Source of the DNA: CAIYTF01 sp963664845
GTDB lineage: Bacteria > Bacteroidota > Ignavibacteria > Ignavibacteriales > Ignavibacteriaceae
Direction: 5' to 3'
Assembly (NCBI GenBank): GCA_963664845.1
Contig: OY761615.1
Location: forward strand, 5,704,001-5,768,000
Length of the DNA: 64,000 nt
Shown: piece after piece, positions 45,307 through 55,071 of the stretch
How positions within the stretch are numbered: position 1 is the first letter of the stretch
How the letters are laid out: each line of letters opens with the position of its first letter
Notes under the pieces: model-generated
Told to the model about the DNA's origin: nothing
The model's input: the letters and a program-made list of their open reading frames with translations, nothing else
Database searches by the model: none
Program-made: the position numbers and the translations under genes

Positions 45307-46182
45307 CTACTCGATGTTTTGAACTTGTTCCCGGATCCGCTCAATTTCTTCCTTCAGGAAGACCGAACTGCGCGTGATTGCGCCGGAAATTGATTTGGAT
45401 GAAATGGTATTGGCTTCACGATGCAATTCCTGGCACAAGAAGTTGAGTTTGCGACCCACATCTTCACCGGATGCTATCGTTTCATCGAAAAACTTAAGGT
45501 GACTCTTGATCCGGACACCCTCTTCGGTAATGTCGGATTTATCACTCAACAGGGCAATTTCCATTTCAAGGCGCTCAAAATTGACTGCATTGCCGCCAAG
45601 AATTTCGCTTACCCGCAGCTTTAATTTTTCAAAATGTTCAGGCAGGCACAACTTCTGGTTTTCTTCAATATCAAGAAGAATTGTCAGTATGTTCGCCAGT
45701 CGTGCTTGAATATCACGAACCAGTTCGGCACCTTCATTGCTCTTCATCAGAAGCAAGTTATCCAAAGCGCTGATTAACGCTTTTTTCAAAGCATCAAAAT
45801 CAACATCGGAAAAATCATCCATGCTGAGAGAAAATATCTCTTTGACACTGAGCAGGTCCTTAACCTTCACGCTTCCTTTGAGGCCAAATTTCTCTTTTAT
45901 ATCTTCAAGTGAAAGTAAAAGTTCTTTGACTTTAATCTCATCAATCGAAAACGTATTGGTTCCGCCGTTTTCAATCCGGGCGTTGATAGAAACATATAGT
46001 TTCCCCCGCTTGATTTTTTGACGGATCAGTTCCCTTATTTCGTATTCTCTGGCTTGTATTGCCTGAGGCAGTTTCATCGAAATTTCAAGGAAACGGTTAT
46101 TAAGGCTTTTTACTTCTATTTCAAACTGGTATTTGCCAATTGTAGCTACGGATTTCCCATAGCCGGTCATGCTATTGATCAT
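45307..46182 (-). CDS. yicC: YicC-family endoribonuclease
   Basis: 291 residues, normal length. The N-terminal signature INSMTGYGK is followed by VEVKSLNNRFLEI-type sequence. The C-terminal YicC_C (DUF1732) part has KSHLKFFDE, GRKLNFLCQELHREANTISSKS and the closing EIERIREQVQNIE. Members are linked to RNA turnover and stress survival. It begins the yicC-gmk-rpoZ operon and is divergent from creD, with a 272-bp spacer in which I see no clear element. Confidence 0.93.
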   Translation of the reverse strand: MINSMTGYGKSVATIGKYQFEIEVKSLNNRFLEISMKLPQAIQAREYEIRELIRQKIKRGKLYVSINARIENGGTNTFSIDEIKVKELLLSLEDIKEKFGLKGSVKVKDLLSVKEIFSLSMDDFSDVDFDALKKALISALDNLLLMKSNEGAELVRDIQARLANILTILLDIEENQKLCLPEHFEKLKLRVSEILGGNAVNFERLEMEIALLSDKSDITEEGVRIKSHLKFFDETIASGEDVGRKLNFLCQELHREANTISSKSISGAITRSSVFLKEEIERIREQVQNIE

Positions 46183-46454
46183 TAAAAATTAAATTGTTTA
46201 CAATTATCAAAGATAAGGATTTAATACTTTATTCTAAAGTTTAAAATGAGGGAGAAAATAACCCGCCAGTCAATCTCAGGAAACTAATTTTAAACAATCC
46301 GCGTCATATGTATCAGAAATTGCACATATCGGCAAATAATCGTATCAAACAGTGTGCAATTAACAGCAATATCGCATGTTCACCTGGTGTTAAAAGCATT
46401 TGAGCCCAATGGCATCTGTGAGCAACACAATTTTCACTTTGGGAGTAACATAAT

Positions 46455-47762
46455 ATGAGAGAATCTTCAATAGGATTGCGGGTCATTTTCAGTATAGGTG
46501 TATTTCTGGTTCTGCTGGTTCCATTAATGATGATTCAGTCGCTAATTTCTGAAAGGCAACAATATCGGGAAAGCGCCGTCAATGAAGTGAACAAAAGCTG
46601 GGGAGGTGCGCAAATAGTTGCCGGGCCTGTGCTGACGGTGGGAACGAAGGAATGGGAAATCAACACAGATGGTAAAAAATATACAACAAGCAATCAATAT
46701 CATTTTCTGCCCGACAGTCTAAACATTGAAGTTAAGCTGGCACCTGAAAAACGATATCGTGGCATCTACGAAGTTGTCCTCTATAAATCCGAGATACACA
46801 TTTCCGGTGTGTTTGATTTTAGCAGAATATCCGATGCGGAATTGGAAAAGATCACTTCTTCATCGGTCGCTCAGTATGTAATGTTCAATGTATCAGATCT
46901 CAAAGGGATTCAGGAAAATGTAATATTCAAAATCGATGGCAAGGAAATTGAAGTCAATCCGGGCTCACGCAACGATGAAACATTTCAAAACAGCTTTTAT
47001 TCTGCTTTCCAGCTTGAACCAAAAGCCAGAAAGTATCACTTTGAGCTATCAATAAAATTAAAAGGCAGTGAAACCATTCAATTCCTTCCACTGGGTAAGG
47101 CCAGTACGATTCATGTAGCTTCAAACTGGAACAATCCCAGTTTCTTCGGCGAATTTCTCCCATCAGATCGTTCGGTAACTCAAAATGGATTCGAGGCATC
47201 CTGGCAGATCAATCATTTCAACAGGCCATATCCGCAGGAATGGAAAAACTCGCGAAATGACCTAAACATCGGAGCGTTTGGTGTCAGACTACTTACGCCG
47301 GTTGACGAGTACCAAAAATCCATGCGAACATCAAAATATGGCAGTATGATAATCCTGTTAACCTTTTTGAGCTTTTTCATCATCGAACTCATCAGTAAAA
47401 AGCATATCCATCCAATACAATATCTGCTGGTAGGCCTTGCCCTAGTTTTATTTTATTCCATCCTGCTTGCCATTTCGGAATATATGTTGTTCCAATATTC
47501 CTATCTCATTTCCTCGGTGCTAATCATAGGGTTGATTAGTTTTTATGTAACCGCGATTTATACCAGTGGCCGTTTGGGAGCCACGATTTGCACCATGCTG
47601 GTTCTCTTTTATGGATTCATGTATGTCATACTGCAACTCCAGGATTTCTCTTTGTTGCTGGGTAATACCGCCCTGCTCATGGTTCTGGGCGGAATCATGT
47701 TCCTGACAAGAAAAGTCAACTGGTACGATATTCTCAACTTTCAGGATAAAACTAATTACTGA
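46455..47762 (+). CDS. creD: CreD-family inner membrane protein
   Basis: 435 residues. An N-terminal membrane helix (about 8-28) is followed by a large extracytoplasmic domain. It carries the CreD-typical VAGPVLTVG near its start and RYRGIYEVVLYKSEI in the middle. Five to six membrane helices close the protein (about 295-425). CreD is known in enterobacteria as a CreBC-regulated envelope-integrity and colicin-tolerance protein; no creBC genes are nearby. A GGAG ribosome site precedes the start. Confidence 0.92.
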   Translation: MRESSIGLRVIFSIGVFLVLLVPLMMIQSLISERQQYRESAVNEVNKSWGGAQIVAGPVLTVGTKEWEINTDGKKYTTSNQYHFLPDSLNIEVKLAPEKRYRGIYEVVLYKSEIHISGVFDFSRISDAELEKITSSSVAQYVMFNVSDLKGIQENVIFKIDGKEIEVNPGSRNDETFQNSFYSAFQLEPKARKYHFELSIKLKGSETIQFLPLGKASTIHVASNWNNPSFFGEFLPSDRSVTQNGFEASWQINHFNRPYPQEWKNSRNDLNIGAFGVRLLTPVDEYQKSMRTSKYGSMIILLTFLSFFIIELISKKHIHPIQYLLVGLALVLFYSILLAISEYMLFQYSYLISSVLIIGLISFYVTAIYTSGRLGATICTMLVLFYGFMYVILQLQDFSLLLGNTALLMVLGGIMFLTRKVNWYDILNFQDKTNY

Positions 47763-47784
47763 TTGTATAAGAGAGACCATTGTT

Positions 47785-47816
47785 AATCCAGGACGGCACT
47801 TATTCCGTCCTGGATT
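47785..47816 (+). terminator. Hairpin terminator-like structure after creD
   Basis: 12-bp perfect stem AATCCAGGACGG / CCGTCCTGGATT with an 8-nt loop, 22 bp after the stop codon. Only a weak T content follows (GATTAAATAA), so termination may be partial. Confidence 0.6.
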
Positions 47817-48046
47817 GATTAAATAATGGTGAAGTGGCAGTAGATTGGGAATGTAATAATCTGCTGTTTCTTGTACCAGAGACCTCATTATTTGCGTAAG
47901 AGCCTCATAATAAGATCACAAATACCTCGTTCTTTCCTGGCGATACTCACTAGACTTTCAAAAATAAGCTTTTATGACGGACATCATACATCCTACTGGC
48001 ATTATTTATGCAAATTTCGTATCTTAACAATAATTTTTTAAGAATT

Positions 48047-48050
48047 GGAG
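48047..48050 (+). promoter_or_regulatory. Ribosome binding site for the phosphofructokinase start at 48059
   Basis: GGAG, 8 nt before ATG 48059. It argues against the in-frame ATG at 48008, which would add 17 residues not typical of the family. Confidence 0.6.
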
Positions 48051-48058
48051 AAACCCAT

Positions 48059-49297
48059 ATGGAAAAATCTGTTGCAATTATTTGCGGAGGCGGGCCCGCA
48101 CCAGGAATTAACACGGTAATCAGCACTGTTGCTAAAATTTTTTTAAGAGACGGGTATAGAGTACTAGGTATTCATCACGGCTACAAAGGACTCTTTTCAG
48201 ACGAACCCGAGATCAAAGAATTTGATTTCGATCATGCAGACCGAATATTTAGCCGGGGTGGCTCCACCTTGATTATGAGCAGGTTCAAACCAAAAGAAAG
48301 TGATTTCAGACCCGATTTCTTCATCAAGCATAATGTTAAGCTACTCGTCACCATTGGTGGCGATGATACAGCTTCGACTGCCAACAGAGTGACAAAATAT
48401 CTCGCTGACCGACAGATCAACATCGCTAATATCCATGTGCCTAAAACAATTGATAATGACCTTCCCCTGCCGGATAGAAATCCCACGTTCGGATTTCATT
48501 CCGCAAAAGATGAAGGTGTTCGCATAGGCAGCACAATTTATGAAGATGCCCGAACCAGTGAAACTTGGTTCGTCGTTGCCACAATGGGTCGTTCGGTCGG
48601 TCACTTGGCTTTTGGCATTGCTTCCGCATGTCATTACCCCATGATGATCATCCCCGAAATGTTCAACAAGACTAAAGTTACCTTTGATAAAATCATTAAT
48701 CTAATTATTTCGTCAATCATTAAACGAAGTATTGAGGGAATTCATTATGGCGCTGCAGTCGTAAGTGAAGGGATGTTCCACTATATGGATGCGGAAGAGA
48801 TCAAAAATTCAGGGATTAATATGACCTATGACGATCATGGTCATCCGGAACTGGCCAACTTCAGCAAGTCACATGTGTTCAATTATCTACTTCAAATTAA
48901 ACTTAAAGAACTTAAACTACCCGTAAAAACCAGGCCCATGGAACTTGGTTTCCAGTTGCGTTGCTGCCGTCCAATAGCTTTTGATCTATCGCTGTGCACA
49001 CTCCTGGGGTTGGGTGTTAAAAAATTGTTCGACCAGGGAATCAGCGGGTGCATCGTCAGTGCTAATTCAAATGGAGACATTTCTCCCCTTTTTCTAAAGG
49101 ATATTGAGGATGAAAACGGGAAAATTCCACCCAGATCGGTAAATATTAATTCTGAATTGGCAAAACTTTGTTTTCAAAACCTGTATTATATATCACCCGC
49201 TGATTATGCGGCAGCACGTGAATATGTCCCTAATCCGGAAGAATATGATTTTCATAAAATATTAAACTGGGAGCCAGCTCATGTAGGCTGCTGGTAA
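48059..49297 (+). CDS. pfp: Pyrophosphate-dependent 6-phosphofructokinase
   Basis: 412 residues. Nucleotide/phosphate loop GGGPAPGINT at the N terminus. The two positions that set phosphoryl-donor preference both carry the PPi form: GGDD (100-103, Asp in place of the Gly of ATP enzymes) and PKTIDND (128-134, Lys in place of the Gly of PGTIDND). TMGRSVGHLAFG follows. It should phosphorylate fructose 6-phosphate with PPi reversibly, serving glycolysis and gluconeogenesis. It stands alone after the creD hairpin. Confidence 0.88.
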   Translation: MEKSVAIICGGGPAPGINTVISTVAKIFLRDGYRVLGIHHGYKGLFSDEPEIKEFDFDHADRIFSRGGSTLIMSRFKPKESDFRPDFFIKHNVKLLVTIGGDDTASTANRVTKYLADRQINIANIHVPKTIDNDLPLPDRNPTFGFHSAKDEGVRIGSTIYEDARTSETWFVVATMGRSVGHLAFGIASACHYPMMIIPEMFNKTKVTFDKIINLIISSIIKRSIEGIHYGAAVVSEGMFHYMDAEEIKNSGINMTYDDHGHPELANFSKSHVFNYLLQIKLKELKLPVKTRPMELGFQLRCCRPIAFDLSLCTLLGLGVKKLFDQGISGCIVSANSNGDISPLFLKDIEDENGKIPPRSVNINSELAKLCFQNLYYISPADYAAAREYVPNPEEYDFHKILNWEPAHVGCW

Positions 49298-49530
49298 GAA
49301 GTATAAGTTCAGTCCGGTACCCATTGTCCCCCCATTGTAACGAGTTACAGTATAGTGATTACCATTAGGATTTTTACCGGTAATTCAATAAGTTTTGCAT
49401 GATTGTTAATTTTAACAAGGAATACTTTAGTAAATTCATCTTTTTTAGATATGCGCGTTCCTAAAGGAAGAGAGTAATTTAAAATCGTTGATCGATATGT
49501 TAAATTTCACCACAAACAAATGGAGCTAAT

Positions 49531-49905
49531 ATGAAAACATTTGCCTTCTTTTTCACATTTTTCTTTTTATCTGTTTTGGCATGCGCTCAGAGTTCAATCC
49601 AGAGCGGTTCATTCAATCTTAACCCAACAGTAACAGGTTATACGCTCGATAAAAGTTCCGGCGAACGTACAACATCAATTGAAGTCACATTCGACAAACC
49701 ATTCGATAAAAAACCCAAAGTGGTATTATCGACAGTTATGCTGGATGCAGACAACAAAGCGAATGTAAGATACAAAATTGAAGCCAATTCGGTTTCACGA
49801 GACGGATTCATGATCAAAGTGACCTCTTGGGCCGATTCAAAGATTTTTAACATTGGTGGCAGTTGGCTGGCTTATGCTGATGCTGAGCCTGCACAGGCTA
49901 AGTAA
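49531..49905 (+). CDS. Small exported H-type-lectin-like protein
   Basis: 124 residues with a signal peptide ending near residue 19 (CAQ). The remaining about 100 residues follow the H-type lectin pattern: a start strand SGSFNLN, then VTFDKPFDKKPKVVLS, ANVRYKIEANSVSRDGFMI and TSWADSKIFNIGGSWLAYA. That fold binds GalNAc-type sugars in snail agglutinin and discoidins. It is a single-gene unit with its own terminator. Sugar specificity is not readable. Confidence 0.75.
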   Translation: MKTFAFFFTFFFLSVLACAQSSIQSGSFNLNPTVTGYTLDKSSGERTTSIEVTFDKPFDKKPKVVLSTVMLDADNKANVRYKIEANSVSRDGFMIKVTSWADSKIFNIGGSWLAYADAEPAQAK

Positions 49906-49957
49906 GAAACTGCTTATTCTGACAGCAGCAACGCTATTTTGAAATTTCATTGGCATT

Positions 49958-49997
49958 AAAAAAGGAGGTTATCTCATACGGACAACCTCCTTTTTTT
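49958..49997 (+). terminator. Intrinsic terminator after the lectin-like gene, possibly bidirectional
   Basis: Stem AAAAAAGGAGGTT / AACCTCCTTTTTT (49958-49970 and 49984-49996) with a 13-nt loop, then T. The A-run on the left makes it usable for the convergent thrA transcript as well. Confidence 0.9.
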
Positions 49998-50070
49998 GAT
50001 TAAACAATCATTTTCCGAAAGAAACAAGTGAACCGGCCAAATAGCGCGATTCACGTCTACAGTTTGAAGA

Positions 50071-52524
50071 TTACAGATAGTTAGCTATCCGTACAATATC
50101 CGCCAAAACCCCACCTGAAGTAACTTTAGCACCTGCTCCGGGTCCCTGAATAACAATCGGTCGTTCATTATAATACATGGTTTTAAAGGAAATGATATTG
50201 TCGTTCCAAGACAAAGAGTAAAATGGGTGTGCTTTGTCCACTTCCGTCAGTTTTACCGTGGCTTTGCCATCCTCATAGGATGCTATATATCTAAGCACAC
50301 AACCCTTTTCTTCTGCACGTTTCCTTTTCGCCTCATAAAACGAATCGAAGACAGGCAGCCGTTCAAGAAATTCGTCAACCGAAATATCCCCTCTCAGCTC
50401 TTCGGGAATCAGATTTTCAAGCTCAATATCTTCGAGTTCCAAACGATATTCTGATTCACGTACCAGGATCAAAATCTTTCTTGCAACGTCCAATCCGTTC
50501 AAATCTTCCCGTGGATCAGGTTCGGTGTACCCTTTGGCTCGTGCATCCCGTACGATATCAGAGAACGAATTCTTGCCACTGAACGTGTTGAAGATATAGC
50601 TGAGCGTACCACTAAGAACTCCTTCGATTTTAATGATCTTGTCACCGCTCAACACAAGATCGTGTAAAGTACTGATCACTGGCAATCCGGCGCCAACATT
50701 GGTTTCATATAAGAAATTAACATTGTATTTCTGTGCTGCTTTCCGCAACTGCATATAATACTCATACCGGTTGGAGTTGGCTTTTTTATTTGGTGTTACT
50801 ATCGATATCGCTGAGGAAAGCACATCAAGATAGTTGGACATAATCGCTTCACTCGACGTACAGTCAACAAATACCGAATTAGGCAGATTACATTTTTTCA
50901 TCCGTTCAAAGAATATTGCCTGATTGCTTGTTTCACCTTCCGTGTTTATCCGTTCTTCCCAATTGGCAACACTTATACCATCGTAATCAAAAAGCATTTT
51001 GCGGGTATTGGTTATTCCAATGATTTTAACTTCAAGCCTTAATTCCGTGAAGAGAAAAGCTATCTGGTTCTTTATCTGCTGAAAAAGAGTTCTGCCAATG
51101 AGGCCAGTGCCGGCAATGAACAAATTGATCGCTTTTTGATCCGAAAGAAAAAATGCATCGTGAATTGCATTGAGTGCTTTCGACTCATCGCTTTTACCAA
51201 TAACAACAGAGAGGTTAAGCTTTGAAGACCCTTGCGCAATAGCAGCAACAGTAACACCGTTCCGCCCCAACGCCTGGAACACCTTGCCGGAAACACCCGA
51301 CATACTGCGCAGATTTTCTCCAACAATCGCAACGATAGACAAATCGTTGTCAACCGTTAATTCGTTTACAAATCCATCAGCAATTTCGTGTTTTAGCTCG
51401 GTTTCAATCAGTTCCTTGGCACGCTCCGAAAATTCCGGCAAAATGGCAAAACATATAGAATGTTCAGAAGATGCCTGTGAAATCAGGATAATGTTTATTG
51501 ACGCCTTGGCCATTGAACGGAAAATTCTTCCGGCAATACCTGCGACACCTACCATTCCGCTTCCCTGGATTCGAACAAGGGCAACCTGATCAATAGTGGA
51601 AATTCCCGTTATAGGGAAATGCCGCGGTTTTGCATCGGTGGTTATAATTGTTCCCCGGGCAGCAGGATTAAAGGTATTCCTGATACGAACCCGTATGGAT
51701 TTAGTCATCAGAGGTCTGATTGTAGGAGGATATATCACTTTAGCGCCGAAATGAGACATTTCCATGGCTTCATCGTAGCTCATTTCCTCAATAGGGAAAG
51801 CTTTTTTCACTTTCCTGGGATCTGCGGTGAGAACGCCATCAACGTCAGTCCAGATTTGAACTTCTGACGCGTCCAGAGCAGCACCAATAACTGCAGCAGT
51901 ATAATCAGATCCGCCGCGTCCCAGCGTGGTGGTCTCTCTCTCAGCGGTGCTTCCAATAAAGCCCGTTGTGACTTGCAGATTTTTATGAACACGGAAATAT
52001 TCCCGGATCAGGGCATCAGTAATTTTGAAGGTCACTTTTGCATTACCAAAAGTGTTATCTGTTTGTATAAGCCCCCGGCTATCCAGATAGTCGGTCTTTA
52101 TGCCTGTTGCATTGATAACCTCGGACATTATCAGAGCAGAGAACCGTTCACCGAAACTCATTACATAGTCGAGACTACGTCTTGACATTTCCTTCACAAG
52201 GAAAATGCCGTGGAATACCTGTTGCAAATCATCCAGGAGATGATCAACTTCCTTAGTCGTGCGTTCAGCATTTTCACTCCTCAATAGCTCACGGATTGCG
52301 GTATAATGCCTGTTCCGTATTTCATCAAAAAGCTCTTTGTAGGTCTCATCTCCCGACGATGCGCAACGCCCGGTAGAGATAAGGAGATCGGTTACGCCTT
52401 GAAATGCTGATACTACAACGGCAAGGTCAGGGTCTTCCCTGTAAAGGTTCGCAATAATCGAAACAACGGCTTTTATTCTATCCGGCGATCCAACTGATGA
52501 CCCGCCAAATTTTACTATTTTCAT
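50071..52524 (-). CDS. thrA: Bifunctional aspartokinase / homoserine dehydrogenase
   Basis: 817 residues. The aspartokinase domain (1-290) starts with KFGGSSVGS and has TTLGRGGSDYTAA and WTDVDGV. Two ACT regulatory domains (about 310-460) contain the GSGMVGVAGIAGRIF and VAIVGENLRSMSGVSGKVF loops. The homoserine dehydrogenase part (about 465-817) has the NAD(P) loop GTGLIGRTL and VDCTSS, NKKANSNRYEYY and EGVLSGTLSYIFN. It catalyses the first and third steps of the threonine/methionine branch and is normally feedback-inhibited by threonine through ACT. No thrB or thrC follows. Confidence 0.97.
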   Translation of the reverse strand: MKIVKFGGSSVGSPDRIKAVVSIIANLYREDPDLAVVVSAFQGVTDLLISTGRCASSGDETYKELFDEIRNRHYTAIRELLRSENAERTTKEVDHLLDDLQQVFHGIFLVKEMSRRSLDYVMSFGERFSALIMSEVINATGIKTDYLDSRGLIQTDNTFGNAKVTFKITDALIREYFRVHKNLQVTTGFIGSTAERETTTLGRGGSDYTAAVIGAALDASEVQIWTDVDGVLTADPRKVKKAFPIEEMSYDEAMEMSHFGAKVIYPPTIRPLMTKSIRVRIRNTFNPAARGTIITTDAKPRHFPITGISTIDQVALVRIQGSGMVGVAGIAGRIFRSMAKASINIILISQASSEHSICFAILPEFSERAKELIETELKHEIADGFVNELTVDNDLSIVAIVGENLRSMSGVSGKVFQALGRNGVTVAAIAQGSSKLNLSVVIGKSDESKALNAIHDAFFLSDQKAINLFIAGTGLIGRTLFQQIKNQIAFLFTELRLEVKIIGITNTRKMLFDYDGISVANWEERINTEGETSNQAIFFERMKKCNLPNSVFVDCTSSEAIMSNYLDVLSSAISIVTPNKKANSNRYEYYMQLRKAAQKYNVNFLYETNVGAGLPVISTLHDLVLSGDKIIKIEGVLSGTLSYIFNTFSGKNSFSDIVRDARAKGYTEPDPREDLNGLDVARKILILVRESEYRLELEDIELENLIPEELRGDISVDEFLERLPVFDSFYEAKRKRAEEKGCVLRYIASYEDGKATVKLTEVDKAHPFYSLSWNDNIISFKTMYYNERPIVIQGPGAGAKVTSGGVLADIVRIANYL

Positions 52525-52875
52525 GATGAGCTCTTTTATTTACTTCCGGTTTATTTTCAAATGAATATCCAATGGAGTATACCCAACGTTGAACTCTTTA
52601 ATTCGGGTTGGGCTACAAATGAACTTTTGATTGTTACAAAAATAAATTTAAGCATTTTTCAGTAATTGCAAGGGAATGAAGGGAAAAGATATAGCGATAA
52701 TTACATTTTTTGAATATTCTGTGTAATTGCCAACACAGCAACCTGTTTCCGATTAGTATTTATACAGAAATTATGACGTTATATACAACGCAGCGCGTAG
52801 TGTTCATACGCGCTGCATTATTAGAGGTGGAGTGGGAGAAAATATTTTATAGTATGAGTATCAAGTTAATCTCAT
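52525..52875 (-). other. Intergenic region between thrA and the first histidine kinase
   Basis: 351 nt. It contains the hairpin at 52790-52816 and an AT-rich stretch upstream of thrA. I see no leader peptide rich in Thr/Ile codons and no T-box or riboswitch pattern. Confidence 0.4.
52790..52816 (-). terminator. Hairpin, likely terminator of the histidine kinase gene
   Basis: 10-bp perfect stem GCAGCGCGTA / TACGCGCTGC with a 7-nt loop. On the minus strand it is followed by GTTGTATATAACG, a weak U-tract, 60 bp past the kinase stop. Confidence 0.5.
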
Positions 52876-54984
52876 TTATCGGATAGGGAAACGGAGCGTA
52901 AAGACGGAACCTTCACCAACTTTGCTTTCCACCAATATTTCGCCGTGAAGTTTTTCAACAAATTTTCGGGTAATGGATAGTCCAAGGCCGGTTCCTTCAA
53001 AACTGCGACCCCGCCCTTCGCTCACCTGACGGAAGTCTTCCCAGATCAAATCATAGTTTTCCTGAACAATGCCAATTCCGGTATCTTTAATCTTAATAAC
53101 AGCAAAGTCAGACGCATTGATCCTTTCAACTGAAACCTCCAAAGAAATGCCACCTTTGTTTGTATACTTCACGGCATTATTCATCAAATTATTCACAATT
53201 TCTCTGAACATTCTGTTGTCAAGGAAAAGCTCAAGTTTCTGCACTTTTGAATCGAAATGAAGGGAGAGTTTCTTCTGTTTAGCCGATTCTTCGAATGCTC
53301 CGTACATCTCATTTAAAATTTGGATAATATTTACCCGCGTTAATTCAACATCAAGTTTGCTCGATTCAATAAGGGAAAAATCAAGGATCATATTCAGTGT
53401 ATCAAGCAGCCTTCGCCCGCTTTTATTAATCACCTGAGCTATTTTTTCTGTTTTTTCATCACGGGCTTCTTCTTTGAGTATCTCAGAATAACCGAGAATG
53501 CCAATCATGGGGGTACGCAATTCATGGCTCATATTGGCCAGGAAACTGGATTTTAATCTATTCATTTCCTCAGCTGCCTCTTTTGCGTATCGCAGGTTCT
53601 GTGATGTTTTTTTTAATTCCGTCAAATCTTCTTTTACCGCGATGTAGCCGGTTATTACACCCTGCTTGTCAAAAAGCGGTGAAATCGTAGCACTTTCCCA
53701 ATAGAATTCACCATCCTTTTTCTTATTGATCAGCTCTCCTTTCCAAGTGTGTCCACTGGAAATGGTTTTCCATAATTCATCATAAACAGCTGGGGCCATC
53801 CTGTTTGATTTCAAGATGTTCGGTTTTTGACCTATTGCTTCCTGAACGGTAAACCCTGTGATCGTTTCAAATTTGGCGTTCACGTATTCAATTACACCAT
53901 CTGCATTGGTGATGACAATAGAAGCAGGGCTTTGTTGCACTGCATAGGATAGTCGAACCACCTCTTCTTCAGCCTTTTTCCGTGCGGTAATATCACGGAC
54001 AAAGCCGTCAAAATATATCGTTTCGCCAGATTCATTTTTTACTGCGTTAACAGTGAGCTGAATCCAGAGCGGAGTCCCATCTTTTCTTTTCCATCGTATC
54101 TCATGTTCATTCACCGACTCGGCTCCGGTAATCAGGCTCAACAGACAATCCCTGTCATCAGGATTTAAATAAACATCCGTTTTCAGTTTTTTATATAACA
54201 ACTCATTTGCTGATTCATATCCAAGAATTTCTGCCAATCTGGAGTTTGCGGTTATGATAGTACCATCAATTGTCGCCTGGTAAATACCAACCGGGGCATA
54301 TTTCACAATGTTGCGGTATTTTTCTTCAACACCTTTACGTTTTTCTTCTTTTTCCCAAAACTCAACTGCGAACGAAACATCCAGAGCAAGTTCTTCCAAA
54401 AGCGTTATTTCCTGCTTATCAAAAAACTGCACTTCATCAGTATAGAATGAAATAACTCCTTTTACATTCTCATCAACTATCAAAGGAAACATAGCCGCGG
54501 ATCCCCATGAAAAGCCATAAGTATTTTTTTGTTTGAACAGCAAAGGATCAGAAATATCGAAAGAATTGTTTATAAGGTATTTTTTTGTGGAAAGAACTTT
54601 GTAGGCCAGGCAGGGTGTGTCTAAGGTGTCGCTCACTTCTCCGCATAAAGCACTCAGCAATTCCCGGGAAACATTTTGCCAGGCAACGGGAACAAGTTTA
54701 CCTGTGCATTCATCCACAACACCAATCCAGGCAATTTTGAAATTGCCTATTTCTATGGCAATACGACACGTTTCGGAATAAATTTCGGCAAGATTTCTTA
54801 CTCGTACAATGGTTTTGTTGATATTACTGGTAACAGCTATAATACGATTCAGATGTTTTATTTTATCGTATGTACCAGCACTCTCCCCGGGTATAACCGT
54901 TTCTAAAGTTCTACTGCTTTCTCTTTTCGACTCTCCGGAAACCAAATCGGGTATATCCGATAAATTGCTATCCTTCATAAACAC
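52876..54984 (-). CDS. Cytoplasmic GAF-PAS-PAS sensor histidine kinase
   Basis: 702 residues with no membrane helix. A GAF domain (about 55-205; FKIAWIGVVDECTGKL) and two PAS/PAC modules (about 220-340 and 345-465; ILGYESANEL, ETITGFTVQEAIG) precede a HisKA domain (phospho-acceptor H in NMSHELRTPMIG) and an HATPase_c domain with N box (MNNAVKYTNKGG), G1 (DTGIGI) and G2 (GTGLGLSI). It should autophosphorylate in response to an intracellular cue. The adjacent upstream gene encodes a degenerate receiver. Confidence 0.93.
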   Translation of the reverse strand: MFMKDSNLSDIPDLVSGESKRESSRTLETVIPGESAGTYDKIKHLNRIIAVTSNINKTIVRVRNLAEIYSETCRIAIEIGNFKIAWIGVVDECTGKLVPVAWQNVSRELLSALCGEVSDTLDTPCLAYKVLSTKKYLINNSFDISDPLLFKQKNTYGFSWGSAAMFPLIVDENVKGVISFYTDEVQFFDKQEITLLEELALDVSFAVEFWEKEEKRKGVEEKYRNIVKYAPVGIYQATIDGTIITANSRLAEILGYESANELLYKKLKTDVYLNPDDRDCLLSLITGAESVNEHEIRWKRKDGTPLWIQLTVNAVKNESGETIYFDGFVRDITARKKAEEEVVRLSYAVQQSPASIVITNADGVIEYVNAKFETITGFTVQEAIGQKPNILKSNRMAPAVYDELWKTISSGHTWKGELINKKKDGEFYWESATISPLFDKQGVITGYIAVKEDLTELKKTSQNLRYAKEAAEEMNRLKSSFLANMSHELRTPMIGILGYSEILKEEARDEKTEKIAQVINKSGRRLLDTLNMILDFSLIESSKLDVELTRVNIIQILNEMYGAFEESAKQKKLSLHFDSKVQKLELFLDNRMFREIVNNLMNNAVKYTNKGGISLEVSVERINASDFAVIKIKDTGIGIVQENYDLIWEDFRQVSEGRGRSFEGTGLGLSITRKFVEKLHGEILVESKVGEGSVFTLRFPIR

Positions 54985-55071
54985 TTAAACTCCCTTGCAT
55001 TGATCTGTATAGCAATGTTTGCGTGTTCTGAATTCGCAGGTTTTCAGTTGCATCATTAATAATCATTTAAA

